This document shows, piece by piece, positions 12,849-24,800 of a stretch of 64,000 nucleotides of DNA (position 1 is the stretch's first letter; each line of letters opens with the position of its first letter). The position numbers and the translations under genes are program-made. Under the pieces are notes generated by a model. That model was not told where the DNA came from. It ran no database searches and worked only from the letters and a program-made list of their open reading frames with translations. Source of the stretch: Astropecten irregularis (Eukaryota; Echinodermata; Asteroidea; Paxillosida; Astropectinidae); the NCBI GenBank assembly GCA_963971285.1, contig OZ020244.1:22010001-22074000 (forward strand). The letters are read 5' to 3'.

Positions 12849-13365
12849 CCCAGTTTGCATAATTATTATTAACCCTGCGTATGTCATTTGATCAATTTAT
12901 CATTTTTTCGATGAAGCATTTCTTTTCAGCCCCCAGCTGTGTTACGTTAGTGTAAATCACTATTGTCCCCCTAAAAAACCGAGCTTTGTCAATGTTTAAT
13001 CCCATTTTAATTTCACTTTTGAATAATAAATGACACATATATGAAAAGCTTATTTCCTCAGCTTTCATTTGATACCATTCATATGATACATACTTCACGC
13101 ATGAGTGAGTAAAGCCAATTTGAAGCAAGGCTATCAAAAAGTAATTTGCACAACGATAATTTTATTTCAAAGAATCAATCACATTCAACTACATTTTCTG
13201 CCCTTTCAAAATGATGCCTCAGTCAGGAAAAATGAGTAAGGAAGACAGAGATATCAAGCCTTAAAATAAGGATTGAATTTTCAATTTTTTTGAAATCCAT
13301 TGTTTTTCAGACCCGACCAATTTTTCGCACGAAAACAATAATATTCATCCGTAACGAAACAATAC

Positions 13366-13629
13366 ACCGATCCGACGCGACGGCGCGACCATGGAGGTAG
13401 GAAACACCCGCCATTACTGCAGTATCCCGCCCGTATTTTGTCCGGCAACAAAATAATTTACGTCCGCTGCACTCAATAATTGAAGGGTGTACGTCCCCTA
13501 ATCATGGGACTTACACCCTACAATATTTATTATAGAGTGCCGCGGAACGTAAACTCTTTGGTTGCGAGACAAAAGGTGGGCGGGGACACTGCAGTCATGG
13601 CCGACAGTATATCGTGCCGTCGGATCGGT
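13366..13629. mobile_element. Longer copy of the ACCGATCCGACG element
   Basis: It runs from ACCGATCCGACGCGACGGCG to GTGCCGTCGGATCGGT. The inside is itself a foldback: TTTTGTCCGGCAACAAA and its inverted partner TTTGGTTGCGAGACAAAA. Confidence 0.7.
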
Positions 13630-13750
13630 CGATAGACAAGACTATGACTTACCAATATTGCTGTGGTCATTGTAACTCACGAATCTCTTTGAAGTAACTA
13701 CAGATAAGTAAAAACACAAATAATTACATAAACACAAGGCATATAGTATA

Positions 13751-14162
13751 CAGGGTGTCCCAGAAAAAAACCGCAACACTATGTCGGGCCCCATTATAGA
13801 AAAATTAAACTGTCTATCACTTCAAGATTCAGATATGTGATACAACCATGTCTTGGCTATCACCATGTAGAATTTAAGCATCGGGCTGAAATTGACGAAA
13901 ATATGACCAATTGAAAGAGTACTCCTTAAAATCAAATTTGCAAGGATGACACGCATAGTGGTCAATACACACATAATGTGTATGAAAGAAAGATGAAAAT
14001 CGGGTTTTGAGGTTGGGTAATTCAGTCTAAGTTTTTTTCACTCAATTTGAGTCCAATTTTGCTCAAATTCTAGAAAGTGATAGCCAAGACATGGTTGTAT
14101 CACATATCTGAATCTCAAAGTGATGAACAGTTTGATATTCATATAATAGTTCTCGACACAAG
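13751..14162. mobile_element. Mariner-like non-autonomous element, right end degraded
   Basis: The left end CAGGGTGTCCCAGAAAAAAA follows TA. Inner foldback: ACTTCAAGATTCAGATATGTG pairs with ATATCTGAATCTCAAAGTGA. The right terminus is lost. Confidence 0.65.
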
Positions 14163-14402
14163 TAACTCGACAAAATAGTGAATTTAGTTTGTACATAGTA
14201 AACGACGATTGTCATGAAGTAGTCTTGGTATAGGTATGACGCAAAGAGCGCCTCATTCTGAAAGATAGTTCCACTGAGCACAATGGGGTTTTGTTTTATT
14301 GTTATCAATATTTGTTTGTTGTTGTTTATAACTGGCCATTTTATACTTTTGTCATTCAAGTTAAGTGACTTCAATTATACGGTCCAAGAGTCGTATCATT
14401 TG

Positions 14403-14898
14403 GGGTCGGTTCATCTTGAGTTATTCGCTGACTTATTTGGCTAGTTTGGGTCAGGTTTTTTTTTTCCGACTCTGATCAGGACGATTCGACTTGATTCGGT
14501 TCACTTCGATTCATTTAAATTTAGTTCAGTTCATTCCGGTTCGGTTTGGTTGGGTTCAGGTCGGTTCGGTTCGGTCCGGCCGGTTCGGTCCGGTTCGGTT
14601 TGGTTAGGTTAGGTTAGGTCCGATTCGACCGGTTCGGCTCAGTTCAGTTCAGTCCGGTTCGGTTCGGTTCGGTTCATGTAAATTTAGTTCAGTTCAGTCC
14701 GGTTCGGTTCGGTCTGGTTCGGTCCGGCCCAGTCGGTTCGGTTCATGTAAATTTAGTTCAGTTCAGTCCAGTTCGGTTCGGTTCGGTCCGGTCCGGCCCA
14801 GTCGGTTCGGCTCAGTTCAGTTCAGTCCGGTTCGGTTCGGTTCGGCCCAGTCGGTTCGGTTAGGGTTCGGTTCGGCTCGGTTCATGTAAATTTAGTTA
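14403..14898. repeat. GGTTC pentamer array with higher-order units, left block
   Basis: A degenerate GGTTC/GGTCC array. From about 14650 a longer unit appears that contains CATGTAAATTTAGTTCAGTT before each run of pentamers. Confidence 0.9.
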
Positions 14899-15085
14899 AT
14901 AATAATAATAATAATACAGAGCATTTCTATGGCGCTCTACAAAGAACACAGCGCCTTACATGGAGGAGAAAGACTACAAAAACAAAACAAACAAAAAAGT
15001 ACAAGGGGTAGACAGAACAGAATATAATAAACCGGAAATAAAGTTGGAGAAACATGTTCACCGTGGCAGCAGCTTCTACAGCGCC
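14899..15085 (-). mobile_element. LINE 3'-tail fragment, reversed
   Basis: A TAA repeat followed by GGCGCTCTACAAAG and AGCGCCTTACATGG is the reverse complement of a LINE 3' end with TTA tail, similar in design to the tail at 9299-9320. It sits inside the GGTTC array and splits it. Confidence 0.5.
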
Positions 15086-15476
15086 CTCTCAGTTCAGTTC
15101 AGTCCGGTTCGGTTCGGTCTGGTTCGGTCCGGCCCAGTCGGTTCGGTTCATGTAAATTTAGTTCAGTTCAGTCCAGTTCGGTTCGGTTCGGTTCGGTCCG
15201 GTTCGGTCCGGCCCAATCGGTTCGGTTCGGTTCGGTTCGGTTAGGTTAGGTCCGATTTGACCGGTTCGGCTCGGTCGGTTCGGTTCGGTTTATGTAAATT
15301 TAGTTCAGTTCGATTCGGTCTGGTCCGGCCTGACTGATTCGGTTTTGTTCGGTTCGGTTCGACTAGATTCTGGTCGGTTTGATTCATTTCGGTCCCGCTG
15401 TTCGCTGCCGGCTCGGATCGTTTCGGTTCATTTCGGTTCAGTCCAATTGATTTCGACTGTTCGGTTTGAGTCGTGT
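15086..15476. repeat. GGTTC pentamer array, right block
   Basis: It continues the same array and higher-order CATGTAAATTTAGTTCAG unit after the LINE-tail insertion, and degrades near 15400-15476. Confidence 0.9.
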
Positions 15477-15526
15477 TTAAGATGGCAAGTTGGGCTGCTT
15501 GGGACATTCATCCCTGCATATCTTAC

Positions 15527-15844
15527 CTTGAAGGATGTACACTGTAGCATTCACGGCGCCAGCACTGGCGGTGCATGTGATGATGTCCCCCTTGGCAGCC
15601 GACCAGTGGGTTCGATTGATCTCCAGAGCGGACTGGACCACGCACGGAGAGATGCTCGTCTCCGTTACATTGAAGTGAATCCCGGTTATCTGCTCCACGT
15701 CCTCCCACTGATCTTGGCTAGCATGATACAACCTCCATGAGATCGTGGGCCCTGTGGAGACGCTAGCTGTGCAGATGTAGCGATAACGGGTACTGCCTGT
15801 ATAGGATGGATCCCGGTAGAGACTGCGTACCTTCAAGTTCCAAT
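15527..15844 (-). CDS. Exon 3: Ig-like module
   Basis: This 318-base exon has an AACAG acceptor at 15846-15845 and a GTAAGA donor at 15526-15525, phase 1-1. It reads DWNLKVRSLYRDP, YRYICTASVSTGPTISWRLY, then VNATVYILQ at the end. The C...W spacing (YICTA..SW) and a later DIITCTASAG resemble an Ig fold or two half repeats of it. It is the least certain of the three domain calls. The open frame runs on leftward past the acceptor only because a SINE copy there happens to be open. Confidence 0.55.
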
Positions 15845-18800
15845 CTGTTAACGATACAAAATACATCATCGAATAACCACAAGGGAAACTGACTGAATTG
15901 GTCATTTGAAACTGGTTATTTGATGAGTGTATAGGCCTATTGATTAAAAAGCTGCATCCTCTTTGAGTGATCCCCCATGTACTGTTCCCAGTTTGTAGCA
16001 TTGCTGCGCGTATCGATGAAATGATCTCTGGATATAGCACAGTATGTGCGCGGGTTTCATGGCTTTTGACTGCTGACAAACACACAAAGATAATTGTCTA
16101 TTTTGGGACACCACGTAGGGCTGGATGGCTCAGTTGGCACCTGTACAATATTAAAGAGGTCACCGGTTCGAATCCCGCTCCAGTCAATTTTTCTTTGTTC
16201 ACATTTCAATAACACACAAAAGACACTCAAAGCCAATGGTTCAACATTATGATCGCACCCCCTTCGTCAAAAACAGTGAGCCATCCCGGTCAACAAGACT
16301 AATCAGTATCGGCAGTAACTAGGGGGTTATAAAGTTTCACTTGCTTTATGCTGGGAAAAATAAGTTTAGGACTGCAAAAGGTGAGAAAAAGACTGACCCA
16401 TTCAATTCAATTCAATAATATTTGCCTAAAGTAGGTAATGAGAATCAAGTTAAGTTTTCAGCGATAGGCCTTACTCTAATTATTAGCTGCATTATATACG
16501 GTTTCAAATTCACCTGGACTTAATTTCTCTTGGCAAAACGTGCTCAATTTAATTGAGAGGAAATTGTGTATTTAGATCGGGGGCTTAAACTCTGATAGTT
16601 TGTATAGCGTACTTTATCATTCATGTTAGCCAACTTTAGGGGTCAATTTCATAAAGCTGCTTAAACACTAAAACTGGCTTAAGCACCAAAAACCTTGACA
16701 TCATATAAAATCAGTATGACGGCCGAAACTCAAAGTGAATGTTATGCTCAGCAAAAAATGGCCGAATACAAGTCAAAAGCAGTAATTTCAAACATCACAT
16801 GAACATTTGGTCTGTCATTCTGTTTGATAAAGGAAGTTTTTCATGCTTAATCAATGTTTGTGCTTAAGCAGCTCTATTAAATTGGCCCCCGATCATCTAT
16901 AGATGTATTATGGCCATGGAGGCCCAAGTTTCTTTGATGAATAGATCTTGTTATGCTTTTAAGGATAATTTCAAGTGGAGCGCACGAACATAGATGAATG
17001 GTATCAATAAACCTCCATTAACTCAGGTACAAAGCTGAGCCATTTGGACATACTAGCCTTCATCTTACTGGCTTTTCGTTTAAATTACCTATAGTTGCAC
17101 TTTACCGATTTTAGCCGGAAATTAGAGGATACAGAAAAAGAAAATCAGCACCCTTATGAACGATAAATCTAATCTCTTTCAATATAAGTACAATCCATGA
17201 TTGTTATTACAATAATTGAGTTTATTGTGCGTTTATACAGACACATCCGGTAGGCCTAATTAAGCCATTGGAATGTTGCATGGACTCAATGGAGGAAACG
17301 GAACTATTTGAAGTGGAAACCATTGATCATGCAGTATGCGGGGAAATTGATATTTCACAGTAATGGTTAATGCCTTCATAAAATAATAACGAACCATTGT
17401 GCCTGCCTGGACAGTAATTGCTAATTTCCCCTAAATAAACAACTGTTGTGGCACCTGTTCGAGCATGTTTCGTAAGATTATGCTATACCTTTATTAGTCT
17501 GGTTCCCTACCCAAAGATTCCCTGACGACTCTTATATTTGACAGACAATAGTCGGGCGCTTTTGGGGTCCGGGAACCAGACTATACCTTTATTTCTGTTA
17601 TAGTTATTAAATATATTAAATATGGTAGTCGATTGCTTTTTGAAGGTAGTGATACGTGATTTGGTAAAGGTCACAGAATAGGACTCACGCTTTGTGTGAT
17701 CCATGTACATAAAATGACACACCTGTGCAAATCTAAGCTCAATCGGACATCAGAGTCACGAGAAAATAGCGAAAACCCAACTCAATTTTTCTTTATATAA
17801 AACATAACGAATGGTTTTGATCTCGGCACAGATCAAAACTGTTTTCGGTCGTTGTTTTACTAATTTCTGGATAAAAACAACATTTGAGGTGGAAATATTA
17901 GTTTAAAGGCATGTTTCTACCAGCACCATCTCCATACCCTGAAAGTTATACGTTATAATCTGTGAACATCAATCCTGTACTGTCAACTTTTAATCTTAAA
18001 AATATCTTTCGTAGTTTAAGTTAGTAAATGTTAGTTTGTACAAAAAATGTAAGGAAAATTATTGTCGTTCACTTTTTTCATTTTCCTTTTTACATCATTT
18101 ATTGTTCATGAATAACTTGACCAGTATTTTATTCTAGACATTCATTGTCTAATAAAAGACGTCACGTTGTTTGTTTTCCTTTGAAAATAAGTTAAATTTT
18201 AACGCAAACAACATACAGTCGGTCGTGTTCATTATGGAACTCGGCTTTGGTGTCACTCTTTCTTGAAATATCGTGTCATTATAAGATACCATGCACCATC
18301 ATCTTCTACCTGGAATAATCCCGATTATATTCAGTTAATGGCTCCTTTCTGCATATCGTAAGCCTGTATATTTCCTTTGAGAAATAACAACTCCGAATGC
18401 CCTTTTCTCTGCAATTTTGTGGACTGCTATAAATAAAGGTTGTATCATACTTTGGTAAGAGACCAAAACAGTAATGTTCACAGATTTAAGTATAACTTAC
18501 AGGTTATGAAGATGGTGCTGGTAGAAACCTACCATTACAATTTTTCCGTCTGAAATGGTGTATTTATCCAGAAATTAGTAAAACAACGACCGAAAATCTT
18601 TTTGATCTTTTAAAACATCAAAAATAAAAGAGAAAAGACTTAAGAAATACTGTGGCTGTTTTTCACTGTTTTCTCAAAAAGTGGGCACCGTATGGGACTG
18701 AAATTTTCACAGATGACTGTAATTGTATCTATCTTGATATTTCTGCCCATTAATCTGAATTTCTTTGATAAAAACCAAAGTATGATACTACCTTTAAATA

Positions 18801-21800
18801 TCTGCAGTCCAAAAGTTTATGATTGTTAAGTTGTAGTGATGTTTGCCGTCAAACATGAGAGGATGTATTTATTTATGAGTATAAGCAATATAATCTTGGG
18901 TTCACTTTTTCCTTTTTGTAATCAATCCAACGCTTGCTGAAGAATGCTGAGTTGGCTGTCATTAGTTTAATTTACTTTCCGTGCAATGTATTATTAATGC
19001 CATTAATCAGTTGAGCACAAAATAATTTTCTATAAATATACTCCCATTTTCTTTGATACTTTCAACCAGACCTAACAAGCAAGGTATACTTTGGTAGCAT
19101 ACCGATTTACGTATAACTGAAGGCCTTTTCACACTGGACAAAATAATCTCGGGGTTGACGCGGGGGTTGTGGCGGGGGTGACGCGGGGTTGAAATCGGCG
19201 TCGATTCACACTGGACATTTTTCAACCCCGCGTCAACCCCGAGATTGACTTCAACCCGGGCTGAAGTCAACCCTGCTCCGGGCCGGGGTTGAGATTTTTC
19301 GCCCCGGGTTGAAACTTTCGCCCGGGTTGAAAAAGGCAGTGTGAATTGAATCGGGTTGAGTTCGCCCCGGGTTGAAAGCTTACAGTGTGAAAAGGCTTTC
19401 AGGGTCAAAGATGGTGATGGTAGAACTAACCGTTAGAATATTTCTGCCCGAAATGCTGTATTTATCCAGGAAAGAGTAAAACCAATGACCAAAAACAATG
19501 TTGATCTTTGGAAGATCAAAAATAATGGTAAAAAGATTATTTTAAAATACCGTGGCGTTTTTCACTGTTTCTCAAAAAGTGGGCACCGTATGGGACTGGG
19601 AACTTAACAGATAACTGTTGCTGTATCGTCCTTGATATATTTGCCCATGAATCTGCATTTCTTTGACAAAAACCAAAGTATGATTATACCTTTAACTTAA
19701 CATGGTTTGGTGTCTGAACGTGCTGAATTAATTTCAATAAGCTCTGTATACACCTATATCCATGTATAACTTCCTCCAATGACGAACAATGTATAATCCA
19801 TGGAGGAATAGGATGGTTAAGATATCTCCTGTTGCAGGTGCTGCTATGAAACCATGATCGCTATAATGTCGTGTCGCTTCATATAACACAAGTGCAGGAT
19901 GCGAGCGAAAAAGTGAGAGCTCCTTAAATTATTGGTGCATGGAGCTTGTCTCATGTTTTATCGAGGGTACACTCGCATATCATGTTAGACGGTGAAAATA
20001 GGAAAATAGCTTTACAGTAAATAGAAGCATATAATTATAGGTATCAAGCAGTTTTAAACTTTGAGATACTATATATTGTAAGGCATAATATTCACACGCT
20101 GCTTACAATTACTCGCAAGGCTAGCTTGCGAAATTCTCTCATGGTTGCGAAATCTTACAAAAGTGTCATCGTGTGAAAGGACACCGATGCTTGAAAGTGA
20201 CCGACGTCCCTGGTGAATCCTTGAGAGATTTTGACCGAGGTCCGGACCTACGATAAAATCTTCCGCTGCATCTTTTATTTGAACGTTGACTGAAGATGTA
20301 CATTCGCTCCCATAGCTGCAGTTTATGATGCAAGTAAAACTTGACGGGTTCGGGATGGAAAACTTGTGTCTAATCAGGGGGCGTCGAGACGCTTTCGTAG
20401 GTGCAGGCGGACGGTGTTTGCACGGCCATTGGGATTCCACATTCAAGTAACTGAAAAATACCTTGAGGAATTATGGCACTGGACATCCTGTCTGGACGGA
20501 GGGCTTCCATTGTGACAATTTTTGATGCAATCGGGTTAGAAAGTGGGTCAATTTAAGCCGCTTTGCAGAGGGATGTTTTGAAAATAGCTTCTTTGACTGG
20601 AGTGACCCATACTTTGTTTTAGGGGTGGTCAGCTAAGAATGGGTACAACTCAAAAATTCAATGGTCAAACCACAATAAAATTAAACGAAAATGAAAAGTG
20701 ACACGTTCATCATAATTTTCTGTGCAACCTGAACACTTGTTAGAGTTCTGAGTATCTTTAATCGATTTTTGAAGAATTAGGAGTTATCACTGTTGTCTAT
20801 GGGAGTTTATTTACTTGGGTGCAACCTTCTCTATGTATACATTGTATAGGCCTAGACGCTGTCCGTATCGTATAATACAAGACGGATTTACTCGAGTACG
20901 CCGTAACAGTTTAAGGAGCGCGTGAGCCTGTTGAGAACGCAGTAATTAAATGACCACGTGGTTCTCGGGTTAAGTTCCATAAACTCATCTTCCGATGCAT
21001 ACCGGAATTTCCTGGTTGATACAATTCGTGTACTATACTTTATCATCGGTCAACAAGTTTCATACAATTCTGCGGGGTCGCTCAATGCCTGGACTATTAT
21101 GTGTAAGTTCATTTCTCCCGAAAAGAATTCAGCATAAGTACAGCCAACGCCCTCAGACCCATGCAGGGTTCTTTTCTATCATGGAGGCGTCGTTTAAAAC
21201 AAGATCACTTATACTCCTGCTTATCGCTTTTAGTTTTCACCCAACTCGGCCATCCGGATGCTTCGACTTTGAGTTACATGAACGTGTTGATGTATTGGTG
21301 AATAGACCGCCCGTCTGAGCCTGGGTATGGCCGGTACTTAACCTTATGATCAAAGTGCCTATAACAACTTCCATCTTCACTACCTCATAGGCTACCCCAG
21401 TTCGCGCGCCTTTTCAAACTGGCGATGGATGCCTGTGCTGTGCAGCGTTCCACAGTTTCTTCGTCCGTTATGTTGACTTTACGCCTTTTTCACATGACGT
21501 TAAAATTAAATTCCCACTACCATTGAGAAATTCTCTCATGGTTGCGAAATCTTACAAAAGTGTCATCGTGTGAAAGGACACCAATGCTTGAGAGTGACCC
21601 ACGTCCCTGGTGAATCCTTGAGAGATTTTTCCGAGGTCCAGACCCATGAGAGGATTTCTCAATGGTTGAGAGTTTTTATCGTCGTGCGAAAAGGCCTATA
21701 AAGGGTTAGTCTTGGTCCAAGACTGTAAAGCTCGATAACGGACCCCATCGTGCCACTGCGCCCTCTCGTGACTTCATTTGACCCAGCTGCTCGCATTACA

Positions 21801-24800
21801 GTCTTGGGCATTTGCTATGAATTGTTTAACTTTTTCTTTATTTTTCCTTCGGATTTACGGAGGAACCAATCAGCGCCCGCAAAAATCCAGTTGAATTGGT
21901 ATCTAATGAATATGGATGACCTGTAACGAATGACCTCCGTGTACCATGATAATGACTAGTATGCTTCGGTGTCGATCGTGGGATCGGGAATAGTCACGGT
22001 GCGCTGTGGTATTGTCATGGGGAATTGAAATAATGTCTGCGTTGCCTACTGCTTGCTATAGTTGTTATGATAGTATACTTACTATTCATCGCATAGTCGA
22101 ACATGCCTGATGCATGAGGGCATTGAACCCTGTTACTATACACACGATCTATTTCTATTATGGTAAATATTACAACATGAAAGCTGGTGGTACACACACA
22201 TTAATTGTGGGTGCGTAATTAACTCTAGCTTTCCACAAACGAGACACTACCGCATGGATTTGAATGTAGCCGCCATGTTGTGTCTGCGATTCAACAAGCA
22301 CGGAATCATGCAGCTCAGACTGTTTTATAAACCACGCGCTGAGACAATAGCTATAAGTTTTATTTTATAATGTCTATGGCCGAGACTGTCTGGACGCGGA
22401 CTGTCTCGTGTTTGTTTACATTTCAGCAGCTCCAACCGTGACGCTCCCACGCCCGCTTGGCATCCTATTTTGCATTTCAACGTAAATCATGAATATTCAT
22501 AATAAGGTACCTAATTGGCATACAAAAGCCACGCCCCGGTTTATAGGAAATGCCCAAGACTGTAATGCGAGCAGCTGGGTCAAATGAAGTCACGAGAGGG
22601 CGCAGTGGCACGATGGGGTCCGTTTATCGAGCTTTACAGTCTTGGACCAAGACTAGATTCGCCCATGTTGACTGTTTTGCAAATTCCCTATGCACCATTA
22701 TATTTTCAACAAGCCAACATCACCTTGAGAAAGATATGTATCAACAATAGGAGTAGTATAGGGCGTCCAATATTTAATATGATAATTCCAAGGTATGTAT
22801 TAAAGGTATAATACATGATTGGTATAAAAGTTACATAGTTACTCACACTTTGTCTTATCCATCATGTACATAAAATAATAGAGCTGTGAAAATTTGAGCT
22901 CAATCGGACATCTGAGTCACAAGAAAATAGCAAAAACCCGACTCAGTTTTTCTTAACATAAAGAATGGTTTTGATCTCACCCCGAGATAAAAACTGTTTT
23001 CGGTCTTTGTTTGACTAATTTCGAGATAAATACATAATTTTCAGGCGGAAATAATGTATTATTTCTTTAATTAATTTCTTTAATCTTTACGCCGTTATTT
23101 GTGAACTTTTATACATCCAAAATATTTTCGAATTCGGTCAGTTGCTTTTACTAATTTTTTGATAAATACAGCATTTTCAGGTGGAAATATCTTCATACCC
23201 TTTAAGTTATAGGTAAATCTGAGAAACATTTCTGTTTTGGATCCCTACCAAAGTATTATACTATACATTTAATACCTGTTTGTATAGAACTAGAAGGCTC
23301 CTTTTGTAGAAGTATGTTTCATAATTATGGAATGCTAGTGGAATTTGTGCAAAATAGTTTTCATGAATGAAAGCCATTATATCATTATTGACTTAAATGC
23401 TAAATAAAGTTCTGTACTTACCAAGTGATCCACACTCGTATAGTCCGGCTATCTCTTGCTCTGTCAGGACACCGTCGAATACGGCCAGATTGCTGTATGA
23501 CGCAGAAATCTCAGGGATATACGATGAATTCGATCTCAGCCAAGGCCGGTAAGGATTACCACTTCCCACAGTCAGCTTGGCACAGCTACCTATCGTCGAG
23601 ATGGTTTCGGTCTCCGCAGTGTCGGGAAGTAATGTGCCGTTTACATACGTCTGGAGATTGGAGCTTGAGCTAGTCAGATTCACCGTGGCCACCAGGTGGA
23701 ACCAAACATCCATTGGTATCTCTGACTCTGTGAAGCTGCGTCGCCACAGCTTGGACTGGCTCTTGCTCCGGACCTCGAACACGAAGGTGTTGGTGGTTCC
23801 GTTGCGAAAGAAAGCAACACAGGTGGCGTTCGGCCCCATCACCTCCCCACCCGTCGAAAGGAAAGCGTAGTTTTCGTCATCTGGGATAAGTAGCTCTTTG
23901 ATCTTGAGCCAGATGGACCAGGATGCACTCTTGGAATCGCAGACGTCTGGATTGGAAACGCAATCTTCGCTAGACTTGAAATCTTTCAGATTTAAGGCGA
24001 CCCCTTCATCCGTGCAAGCCGCACACTTGTTCTCCACCACTTCTGGGGCGGGGACCATGCAGGATGTATTCGAAGATTGAACCCCGGCTCTTTGCTTCTG
24101 GCAAGGTGTGAAGAAGTTGGAGAAAACACTTCTTGACTTGAAGGATTGGTAGTAACTTTTGCTGGGGTATTCTGTAATATTTAAACAAGACCATGTAATG
24201 CAATTATTATCAAAGGATTAGCATACTTTGGTTTTTATCTAAGAAATGCAGATTCATGGGCACAAAATATCAAGACAGAAACAGTAACAGTCATCTGTGA
24301 AAATTTCAGTCTTATACGGTGCCCACTTTTTGAGAAAACAGTGAAAAACAGCCATTATAGTATTTCTTAAGTTATTTTCTCTTTTATTTTTGATCTTTTA
24401 AAAGATCAAAAAGATTTTCGGTCGTTGTTTTACTATTTGCCATGGATAAATACACCATTTCGGGCGGAAAATTGTTAACGGTACACTGCAAAAACGTTGG
24501 TCAATTCTTTCGCCACACTTTGTTGGGCAAAGTAATTTCCTCAATTGTTGGTCGAGACTTTCCCAACAAAAGTGATATTTCCTGTTGTTGGGCAAGTTAT
24601 GTACTGCCACTCAACTTGTTCATACAAGTGAAACAAATGTTGGTCAAAATGTTGGGTAAATATGTTGTTATCTGAATTCATCCCAATTGTTGGTCACATC
24701 AAGATTGCATATTCCACATAAATTGGGCAATCTTTTCGTACTATGAAATTATCGCACTTGTTGGTAAAAAAATTGCCAACATTTGGGCAAAGTTACAAAA

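Larger units (their letters stand above)
10308..13365. other. Region without recognised genes
   Basis: It contains the truncated X element (11419-11530), a G-run at 11629-11644 and the T2 element (12651-12848). No exon-like frame with splice sites and family resemblance was found elsewhere. Confidence 0.6.

Noticed and set aside
14960-15507. Plus and minus frames with repeated FGSVR or EPNRT units
   Set aside because: They come from the GGTTC array and the LINE tail.
20069-20446. 125-codon minus-strand frame with an Ig-like FTCIINCSYG stretch
   Set aside because: Its 3' third is a repeat fragment shared with 21.5 kb, and the available acceptor enters in phase 2, which does not fit the phase 1 lectin gene. 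A decayed exon remains possible.
23393-23421. Extension of the LamG frame past the exon border
   Set aside because: A strong GTAAGT donor at 23421-23420 and the matching phase 1 acceptor of the next exon favour splicing there.
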